Of a DNA stretch of 64,000 nucleotides, positions 57,505 to 64,000 are shown piece after piece. This DNA is from Staphylococcus condimenti. Its GTDB lineage: Bacteria > Bacillota > Bacilli > Staphylococcales > Staphylococcaceae. The translations under genes and the position numbers were made by a program. Location of the stretch: the NCBI RefSeq assembly GCF_001618885.1, contig NZ_CP015114.1:310001-374000 (forward strand), written 5' to 3'. How positions within the stretch are numbered: the stretch's first letter is position 1; each line of letters begins with the position of its first letter. Below the pieces are notes generated by a model. That model was not told where the DNA came from. It saw only the letters and a program-made list of their open reading frames with translations, and did not search any database.

Positions 57505-58683
57505 ATGACTGAAGAATTCAATGAATCAATGATTAATGAAATCAAAGAAGGAGATAAAATCTCTGGACAAGTCCAAAAAGTCGAAGAAAAACAAGTGATT
57601 GTGGATGTCGACGGAGGCAAATTTAGCGGTATCGTTCCAATTAGTCAATTATCAACGCATCATATTGACAGCCCTAACGAAGTGGTGAAAGAAGGGGACG
57701 CAGTAGAAGCGTATGTGACTAAAGTGGAAGTTGACGAAGAAAATGAATCAGGTGCATATATCCTTTCAATTCGTCAATTAGAACAAGAGAAGTCTTATGA
57801 ATATTTACAAGAAAAACAAGATAACAATGAAATTATAGAAGCAAAAGTAACTGAAGTCGTTAAAGGCGGTTTAGTTGTTGATGTAGGACAAAGAGGTTTT
57901 GTTCCAGCTTCATTAATTTCTACTGATTTCATTGAAGACTTTTCAAGCTTTGATGGACAAGTACTAGAATTACGAGTTGAAGAACTTGATCCAGCAAATA
58001 ATCGCGTCATCCTAAGCCGAAAAGCAGTTGAACAAGAAAGAAATGAAGCTAAAAAAGCTGAATTATTATCATCTCTATCAGAAGGAGATGTAATTGAAGG
58101 TACAATTGCTCGTCTAACAAACTTTGGTGCTTTTGTTGATATCGGCGGCGTTGATGGTTTAGTTCATGTATCTGAACTTTCTCACGAACATGTTGATAAA
58201 CCAGAAGACGTTGTATCTGTAGGCGATAAAGTTAATGTAAAAGTGAAATCTGTCGAACAAGATTCTGAACGCATTTCACTTTCTATTAAAGATACTTTAC
58301 CTAGTCCTTTTGAAAGCATTAAAGGTGAAATCAACGCTAATTCAATTATTGAAGGACGTGTAGTACGTTTAACTGATTTCGGTGCATTCGTTGAGATTGC
58401 AGCTGGCGTTCAAGGACTCGTTCATATCTCAGAAATCAGCCGTAAGCATATCGGCACACCAAGTGAAGTACTTGAACCAAACCAAGAAGTCACTGTTAAA
58501 GTTTTAAGCATCGATGAAGAAAATGAACGTATTTCATTATCAATCAAAGCTGCATTACCTGAAGAAGAGGTATTGCAAATTGATGATGATGAATCTCGTG
58601 ATTATATCGAAAACAACGATGACGATGACAATCCTACTTTAGGTGAAGTATTCGGTGACAAATTAAAAAACCTTAAATTTTAA
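57505..58683 (+). CDS. rpsA: Ribosomal protein S1 homologue
   Basis: RNA-binding protein of about 392 residues with four S1 domains (recognisable starts near KISGQVQKVEEKQVIV, EAKVTEVVKGGLVVDV, GTIARLTNFGAFVDIG, GRVVRLTDFGAFVEIA), shorter than the six-domain E. coli S1, as is normal in Firmicutes. ATG 57505 fits AAGGAGG at 57490-57496. The last two S1 domains are the best conserved. An acidic C-terminal tail follows. Confidence 0.93.
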   Translation: MTEEFNESMINEIKEGDKISGQVQKVEEKQVIVDVDGGKFSGIVPISQLSTHHIDSPNEVVKEGDAVEAYVTKVEVDEENESGAYILSIRQLEQEKSYEYLQEKQDNNEIIEAKVTEVVKGGLVVDVGQRGFVPASLISTDFIEDFSSFDGQVLELRVEELDPANNRVILSRKAVEQERNEAKKAELLSSLSEGDVIEGTIARLTNFGAFVDIGGVDGLVHVSELSHEHVDKPEDVVSVGDKVNVKVKSVEQDSERISLSIKDTLPSPFESIKGEINANSIIEGRVVRLTDFGAFVEIAAGVQGLVHISEISRKHIGTPSEVLEPNQEVTVKVLSIDEENERISLSIKAALPEEEVLQIDDDESRDYIENNDDDDNPTLGEVFGDKLKNLKF

Positions 58684-58703
58684 GGTTTGATTTATTAAAT
58701 TAT

Positions 58704-58759
58704 GCCAAGACTGTAGACAGTGTATATTTATTGTGCGCGTCTCAGTCTTGGCTTTTTTT
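58704..58759 (+). terminator. Terminator after rpsA
   Basis: GCCAAGACTG (58704-58713) and CAGTCTTGGC (58743-58752) with a 29-base loop, followed by TTTTTTT. Confidence 0.85.
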
Positions 58760-58836
58760 GATTTCAATTAATCTTTTGCTTTAAATAGCGCATGTGATAA
58801 AATTAATTAGATATATTAAAGAGAGGAAGTTAGCTT

Positions 58837-60147
58837 ATGACTAAACCTGTTGTAGCAATTGTTGGTCGTCCAAATGTAGGAAAATCGACAATTTTCAATA
58901 GAATCGTCGGCGAGCGTGTCTCAATTGTTGAAGATACACCTGGTGTAACAAGAGACCGTATTTATTCTAGTGGAGAATGGCTGACACATGATTTCAACGT
59001 TATCGATACTGGCGGTATCGAATTAACTGATGCACCATTCCAAACTCAGATTAGAGCGCAAGCTGAAATTGCTATTGATGAAGCTGATGTAATAATTTTT
59101 ATGGTCAATCAAAGAGAAGGTTTGACACAAACTGATGAAATGATTGCCCAAATGCTATATAAAACCAATAAACCAGTTGTTTTAGCTGTTAATAAAGTTG
59201 ATAATCCAGAAATGCGTACAGATATTTACGACTTCTATGCATTAGGATTCGGTGAACCATTCCCAATTTCAGGATCACACGGTTTAGGATTAGGGGATTT
59301 ATTAGATGAAGTTGCAAATAACTTCAAAGATGAAGAAGACGATGAATACGATGAAGATACAATTAAATTATCCCTAATTGGTCGACCTAACGTTGGAAAA
59401 TCAAGCCTTGTAAACGCCATTTTAGGTGAAGACCGTGTCATTGTTTCTAATATTGCCGGCACAACGCGAGATGCAATTGATACCGAATATTCATATGAAG
59501 ACCAAGACTACGTGTTAATTGACACTGCTGGTATGAGAAAGAAAGGTAAAGTATACGAATCTACCGAAAAATATTCTGTTCTACGTGCACTCAAAGCTAT
59601 TGAAAGATCTAACGTAGTTTTAGTTGTACTTGACGCAGAAGAAGGAATCATTGAACAAGATAAACGAGTTGCAGGGTATGCTCATGAAGAAGGTAAAGCA
59701 GTCGTTATTGTGGTAAATAAATGGGATACATTGGAAAAAGATAGTAAAACAATGAAAAAATTCGAAGACAAAGTCCGTCAAGAATTCCAATTTTTAGACT
59801 ATGCTCCAATCGCGTTTGTGTCAGCTAAAGAAAAACAACGTTTACGTACGTTATTCCCACTTATAAAAGAAGCTAGTGAGAATCATAAAAAACGTGTTCA
59901 AAGTTCCACTCTTAATGAGGTTATTACTGATGCAATTTCTATGAATCCAACACCTACAGATAAAGGCAGAAGATTAAAAGTCTTCTATGCAACGCAAGTA
60001 GCAATAGAACCACCTACATTTGTAGTATTTGTTAATGATGCAGAATTGATGCACTTTTCATACAAACGATATTTAGAAAATCAAATTAGAGATGCATTCG
60101 GATTTGAAGGTACACCAATACGAATTATTCCGAGAAAAAGAAACTAG
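58837..60147 (+). CDS. der: Ribosome-assembly GTPase Der (EngA)
   Basis: Two-domain GTPase needed for 50S maturation. The 436-residue protein has two G1 motifs GRPNVGKST and GRPNVGKSS, paired DTPG/DTAG switch II regions, NKVD and NKWD G4 motifs, and a C-terminal KH-like domain. GAGAGGAAG precedes the ATG. Full length; followed by gpsA 28 bases later, as in Bacillus. Confidence 0.96.
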   Translation: MTKPVVAIVGRPNVGKSTIFNRIVGERVSIVEDTPGVTRDRIYSSGEWLTHDFNVIDTGGIELTDAPFQTQIRAQAEIAIDEADVIIFMVNQREGLTQTDEMIAQMLYKTNKPVVLAVNKVDNPEMRTDIYDFYALGFGEPFPISGSHGLGLGDLLDEVANNFKDEEDDEYDEDTIKLSLIGRPNVGKSSLVNAILGEDRVIVSNIAGTTRDAIDTEYSYEDQDYVLIDTAGMRKKGKVYESTEKYSVLRALKAIERSNVVLVVLDAEEGIIEQDKRVAGYAHEEGKAVVIVVNKWDTLEKDSKTMKKFEDKVRQEFQFLDYAPIAFVSAKEKQRLRTLFPLIKEASENHKKRVQSSTLNEVITDAISMNPTPTDKGRRLKVFYATQVAIEPPTFVVFVNDAELMHFSYKRYLENQIRDAFGFEGTPIRIIPRKRN

Positions 60148-60175
60148 TGATTCAAAATTTTGGGAGGATGATTTT

Positions 60176-61174
60176 ATGAGTAAAGTCGCCGTATTCGGCA
60201 TGGGCAGCTTTGGTACAGCTCTTGCCAATGTGCTTGCACAAAACGGTCACGATGTCTTAATGTGGGGGAAAAACAAACAAAGTATTGATGAGTTGAATCA
60301 GTACCATAGTAACTCGCGTTATTTAAACGGGGCGCAATTAGATACATCTATTAGAGCAACATCCAATCTAGATGAAGCCGTTAATTTTTCAGATACTTAT
60401 TTAATTGCATTACCTACAAAAGCCATTAGAGAAGTCATTAAAAATATAGATTCACTATTAGATTCTAAAAAAGTGTTCATACATGTCGCGAAGGGGATTG
60501 AAAATGCTACTTTCAAACGTGTTTCTGAGATGATTCAAGATTCACTTTCTCCTGAACATAATGGAGGAATCGGAGTCTTGTCAGGACCGAGCCATGCTGA
60601 GGAAGTAGTTATTCAACAACCAACTACAGTAGCTGCCTCTTCTCCAGATCCTAAAGTCAGCAAACTGATTCAAGATCTTTTCATGAATGATTACTTACGT
60701 GTTTATACAAATGACGATTTAGTCGGTGTAGAACTTGGCGGCGCATTAAAAAATATCATTGCTGTAGCAAGCGGTATCGTATCAGGTATGGGATTCGGTG
60801 ATAATGCTAAAGCTGCTTTGATGACTAGAGGGCTTGCAGAAATAAGCCGTTTAGGTGAAGAATTAGGTGCCGATCCTATGACATTTTTAGGTTTAGGCGG
60901 CATTGGTGATCTAATCGTAACATGTACATCCACACATTCACGAAACTATACACTCGGATTTAAAATTGGCCAGGGCAAAACAGTTGATGAAGCACTTTCG
61001 GAAATGAACATGGTGGCAGAAGGTTTTTATACAACTGAATCTGTATATCATTTAGCAAAACAAAGAAATATTGAGATGCCTATTACTTCCGCACTTTATG
61101 GTGTATTATTTGAACAAGTGCCATTAGATGAAAGCTTAAAGCTATTAATGGGAAGAGATAAGAAGTCAGAATAA
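60176..61174 (+). CDS. gpsA: Glycerol-3-phosphate dehydrogenase [NAD(P)+]
   Basis: Makes sn-glycerol-3-phosphate for phospholipid and teichoic acid synthesis. About 332 residues with the cofactor motif [24 protein letters not shown], the catalytic Lys in [16 protein letters not shown] and [11 protein letters not shown] 60176 follows GGGAGGA; the frame is open from 60092 inside der. Full length. Confidence 0.96.
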   Translation: MSKVAVFGMGSFGTALANVLAQNGHDVLMWGKNKQSIDELNQYHSNSRYLNGAQLDTSIRATSNLDEAVNFSDTYLIALPTKAIREVIKNIDSLLDSKKVFIHVAKGIENATFKRVSEMIQDSLSPEHNGGIGVLSGPSHAEEVVIQQPTTVAASSPDPKVSKLIQDLFMNDYLRVYTNDDLVGVELGGALKNIIAVASGIVSGMGFGDNAKAALMTRGLAEISRLGEELGADPMTFLGLGGIGDLIVTCTSTHSRNYTLGFKIGQGKTVDEALSEMNMVAEGFYTTESVYHLAKQRNIEMPITSALYGVLFEQVPLDESLKLLMGRDKKSE

Positions 61175-61227
61175 ATACCATATTATTTTCCATATATAGT
61201 ATAATTACACATAGACTGGCAAAAATC

Positions 61228-61257
61228 CTTATAAATCGCGGTTTTGCGCTTATAAAT
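61228..61257. repeat. Pair of CTTATAAAT direct repeats before hup
   Basis: CTTATAAAT occurs at 61228-61236 and 61249-61257, 21 bases apart, about two helical turns. They lie in the 171-base gpsA-hup gap, ahead of the likely hup promoter region. They may be a protein-binding site. Observed only; function is not known. Confidence 0.4.
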
Positions 61258-61344
61258 GATTGCGATTGCTACAGCCCTTGTGTTAAAGTCATACCATAAT
61301 GATATAACAATATCATTACCAAACCCTTGGGGAGGTGACTCATA

Positions 61345-61617
61345 ATGAACAAAACAGACTTAATTAACGCTGTTGCAGAACAAGCTGAATTAACAAAAAA
61401 AGAAGCTGGTTTAGCAGTTGATGCTGTATTCGAATCAATTCAAAACTCATTATCTAAAGGTGAAAAAGTACAATTGATCGGTTTCGGTAACTTCGAAGTA
61501 CGCGAACGCGCTGCCCGTAAAGGTCGCAACCCGCAAACTGGTAAAGAAATTGATATTCCAGCTAGTAAAGTTCCAGCATTCAAAGCTGGTAAAGCATTGA
61601 AAGATGCAGTTAAATAA
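61345..61617 (+). CDS. hup: HU DNA-binding protein
   Basis: Nucleoid-associated histone-like protein. The 90-residue HU sequence is complete: [20 protein letters not shown], the DNA-contact arm [21 protein letters not shown] and the C-terminal [15 protein letters not shown]. Strong Shine-Dalgarno GGGGAGGTGA. A strong terminator follows, so it is probably monocistronic. Confidence 0.97.
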   Translation: MNKTDLINAVAEQAELTKKEAGLAVDAVFESIQNSLSKGEKVQLIGFGNFEVRERAARKGRNPQTGKEIDIPASKVPAFKAGKALKDAVK

Positions 61618-61631
61618 TGGAATAAATACTT

Positions 61632-61665
61632 AAAAGAAAAGCCCTCTTCGGGGCTTTTCTTTTTA
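61632..61665 (+). terminator. Terminator after hup
   Basis: AAAAGAAAAGCCC and GGGCTTTTCTTTTT form a stem with loop TCTTCG (61632-61665). GC-rich core and a clear T-run. Confidence 0.92.
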
Positions 61666-61834
61666 TCTTTAAAATTATAGAAAAAATACATATACATAGA
61701 AAATGCCGTTTATAGAATTACTTTGATTGAAAAACTCTAAAAACCAGAATAAAACCGTCAGCTGAACAAAAGTGATTTTATTTTTGTTTATATAATGTTA
61801 AGATAATTATTGATTAATAACGTGAGGTGCAGAC

Positions 61835-62407
61835 ATGGATTCAACATTAAGTACATTAAAAAACCAAATACAACAAAAACTTAATGGCATACATAGTCAT
61901 GAACCAATTCATTACAATCAACAATTGGCTCATGTACTTGATGAACAAAACATTCCGATTCAAACAAAATTGGCATGCCTCGCGATAGATACATCTATGA
62001 GTCATCTCGATTCTATTTCCGGCAATAATTTGTCTAAGAATGCAATATTAATCGGAGATTTAATTAGTGCGCATTTTTATACTCTTACTGCTGAAATTAA
62101 TGATTCAGCATATCTAGAAGCAATGAGCAGTGCAATTATAAAAGTGAATGAATTTAAAACTTCATTACACTATAAACAACTAGATAGAGAAAAAATTAAA
62201 GATGCAATTCTTTACATCGAAACTATATTTCCGACGATTACCATTCAACATTTCAAACCGCAATCAGACTTAAGCGGTATTACAGAAAGTTTAACAGTGT
62301 ATGCTGCCGAAAATCATCCAGCGTATTTAAAAGAATATTCAGAAACAGAACTCAATCAAATTTTTGAAGAAATGAATAGTAACATAAAACAAAGTAGAGG
62401 TAATTAA
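61835..62407 (+). CDS. hepS: Heptaprenyl diphosphate synthase component 1
   Basis: Small non-catalytic subunit of the heptaprenyl diphosphate synthase that makes the menaquinone side chain. About 190 residues, helical, with a weak family similarity. Identification depends on the order hepS-menG-hepT conserved in Bacillales. GTGAGGTG precedes the ATG. It ends one base before menG. Confidence 0.82.
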   Translation: MDSTLSTLKNQIQQKLNGIHSHEPIHYNQQLAHVLDEQNIPIQTKLACLAIDTSMSHLDSISGNNLSKNAILIGDLISAHFYTLTAEINDSAYLEAMSSAIIKVNEFKTSLHYKQLDREKIKDAILYIETIFPTITIQHFKPQSDLSGITESLTVYAAENHPAYLKEYSETELNQIFEEMNSNIKQSRGN

Positions 62408-62408
62408 A

Positions 62409-63134
62409 ATGGCTAAAAATAAAGCAGAAAAAGAGAAAGTCCATAAAGTATTTCAAAACATATCTACAAATTACGATAAACTAAATAACATCATCAGCTT
62501 TGAACAACATAAAGTTTGGCGTAAACGTGTTATGAAGTCAATGCAAGTTAAAAAAGGAAGCAAAGCTTTAGACGTATGTTGTGGTACTGCGGACTGGACA
62601 ATTGCATTAAGTAAAGCTGTTGGTCCTACAGGAGAAGTAATTGGATTAGATTTCAGTGAAAATATGCTGAAAGTTGGAGAAGAAAAGACTAAAAATATGT
62701 CTAATATTCAACTTGTACAAGGTGATGCAATGGATTTACCTTTTGACGATAATGAATTTGATTATGTCACTATAGGTTTTGGACTCAGAAACATTCCTGA
62801 CTATGTAATTGCCTTAAAAGAGATGAATCGTGTACTAAAACCAGGTGGAATGGCTGTATGTTTAGAAACAAGTCAACCAACCATTCCTGTTTTCAAACAA
62901 GGTTATCAACTTTATTTTAAATTTATAATGCCAATTTTTGGTAAATTATTTGCTAAATCAAAAGAGGAATATGAGTGGTTACAACAATCTGCATTCAACT
63001 TCCCAGATCGTGATGAACTAAAAGCACTTTTTCAACTTGCTGGATTTAAAAATGTTGAAATCAAAAGCTTTACTGGCGGGGTAGCAGCGATGCATTTAGG
63101 ATATAAGGAAAAAGAAACAGCAAAAGGTGATTAA
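62409..63134 (+). CDS. menG: Demethylmenaquinone methyltransferase
   Basis: SAM-dependent enzyme that adds the last methyl of menaquinone. About 241 residues with motif [17 protein letters not shown], the loop GLDFSENML, and GFGLRNIPD. Starts 2 bases after hepS and overlaps the hepT start region. This locus supplies the quinone whose redox state SrrB senses. Confidence 0.95.
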   Translation: MAKNKAEKEKVHKVFQNISTNYDKLNNIISFEQHKVWRKRVMKSMQVKKGSKALDVCCGTADWTIALSKAVGPTGEVIGLDFSENMLKVGEEKTKNMSNIQLVQGDAMDLPFDDNEFDYVTIGFGLRNIPDYVIALKEMNRVLKPGGMAVCLETSQPTIPVFKQGYQLYFKFIMPIFGKLFAKSKEEYEWLQQSAFNFPDRDELKALFQLAGFKNVEIKSFTGGVAAMHLGYKEKETAKGD

Positions 63135-63135
63135 T

Positions 63136-64000
63136 GTGGATAAGTTGAACATTAATAGAGAGATTAAGAAAATTGAAAAAGAATTAAAAAATACTATAAA
63201 AAGTAGTAACCCTATCTTAGAAGAAGCGTCTTTGCATCTACTATCATCAGGTGGTAAAAGAGTCCGTCCTTCATTTGTTATATTAAGTAGTGAGTATGGC
63301 GTAGACCCTCGAAACGAAGATACTTATAAAATAGCTGTTTCTTTGGAACTTATTCATATGGCTACATTAGTTCATGATGATGTCATTGATCGTAGTGATA
63401 AAAGAAGAGGGCGTCTTACAATTAGTAAAAAATGGGATCAAGAAACTGCCATTTTAACCGGCAACTACTTATTGGCACTGGCACTTAATAATATTTCTTC
63501 AATTCAAGATAAAAGAATACATATGATTTTATCGAATGCTATTGTAGATGTGTGCAGAGGTGAATTGTTCCAATTCCAAGACCAATTCAATAGTAATCAA
63601 ACCATTACAAATTATTTACGTAGGATTAATCGTAAAACAGCCTTGCTGATACAACTTGCAACTGAGCTTGGAGCATTGTCTGCGAATGCAGATTTAAAGA
63701 CTGCTAATAAACTAAAACGTATAGGCCATTATATTGGAATGAGCTTTCAAATTGTAGATGATGTATTAGATTTTACAAGCACCGAAAAACAACTTGGCAA
63801 ACCTGTCGGCAGTGATTTAATGAACGGACATCTTACATTGCCGGTGCTTTTAGAAACGAGAAAAAACCCTCAATTCAAAGCAGTGATTAAATCTTTAAGT
63901 CCTAGTAGTCCAAAAGAAGACTTTGACTACTGTGTTGATTATATTCGAACATCAGAAAGCATAAAAACTTCAAAAGAAATCAGTAAGCATTATCTCAATA
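63136..64000 (+). CDS. hepT: Heptaprenyl diphosphate synthase component 2, 5' part
   Basis: Catalytic trans-prenyltransferase subunit; the window ends in the gene. GTG 63136 is chosen, right after the menG stop, giving an N-terminus MDKLNINREIKKIEKELKN. The SSGGKRVRPS substrate site, first Asp motif VHDDVIDRSD and second Asp motif VDDVLDFT are present. An ATG at 63134 is out of frame. About 288 codons are in the window. Confidence 0.93.
   Translation, partial: MDKLNINREIKKIEKELKNTIKSSNPILEEASLHLLSSGGKRVRPSFVILSSEYGVDPRNEDTYKIAVSLELIHMATLVHDDVIDRSDKRRGRLTISKKWDQETAILTGNYLLALALNNISSIQDKRIHMILSNAIVDVCRGELFQFQDQFNSNQTITNYLRRINRKTALLIQLATELGALSANADLKTANKLKRIGHYIGMSFQIVDDVLDFTSTEKQLGKPVGSDLMNGHLTLPVLLETRKNPQFKAVIKSLSPSSPKEDFDYCVDYIRTSESIKTSKEISKHYLN

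Overview
This window is a stretch of the core chromosome of a Staphylococcus, most likely a coagulase-negative species. Many proteins (SrrAB, GcvPA, LipM, XerD, XseA) closely match the S. aureus sequences I know, but not exactly, and the gene order follows the conserved staphylococcal and Bacillales backbone. Base composition is AT-rich. Species is not assigned, because the sequence alone does not settle it.

Layout. 1-2105: end of a yqgQ-like gene, glucokinase, an MTH1187-family protein and a metallo-hydrolase. 2140-5855: the comG operon for the competence pseudopilus, running into aroK (5830-6369). 6378-10490: glycine riboswitch and the glycine cleavage genes gcvT-gcvPA-gcvPB. 10595-12874: rhodanese-like protein, octanoyltransferase lipM, a frameshifted small membrane gene and a lipoprotein. 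13108-22460: peptidase, efp, accBC, Asp23-family gene, nusB, xseAB, ispA, argR, recN. 22487-29385: ptb, buk and the branched-chain 2-oxoacid dehydrogenase operon, which makes precursors of branched fatty acids. 29483-33880: bacilliredoxin, a membrane exporter, a tiny Prli42-like membrane protein on the other strand, an M20 peptidase and gnd. 33935-42870: AraC regulator, zwf, rnz, proC, SDR, aldo/keto reductase, ADP-ribose pyrophosphatase, fur, xerD, DUF309.

42916-43998 is the only clearly accessory region. It holds a decayed TnpB (IS200/IS605-type) remnant with a structured right end, sitting between what looks like the original scpA promoter and ribosome-binding site and the scpA start codon. 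43999-52447: scpA-scpB-rluB, srrAB, FMN riboswitch and ribU, ferredoxin, a yPbB-like gene and recQ. 52741-64000: ebpS, ypdA, ansA, cmk, rpsA, der, gpsA, hup, and hepS-menG-hepT (the last is cut by the window end) for menaquinone synthesis.

Themes: gcvT, gcvP and lipM join glycine cleavage to lipoyl transfer. ptb, buk, lpd and bkd handle branched-chain acyl-CoA. zwf and gnd are the oxidative pentose phosphate enzymes. brxA and ypdA belong to bacillithiol redox control. srrAB, hepS, menG and hepT link menaquinone to respiratory sensing. No CRISPR array, prophage, tRNA or rRNA was seen. No clear new defence or biosynthetic system was found; the best candidates for new biology are the TnpB remnant and its RNA-like end, the hairpin over the comGA start, the frameshifted membrane gene, the long inverted repeat before argR, and several structured leaders.
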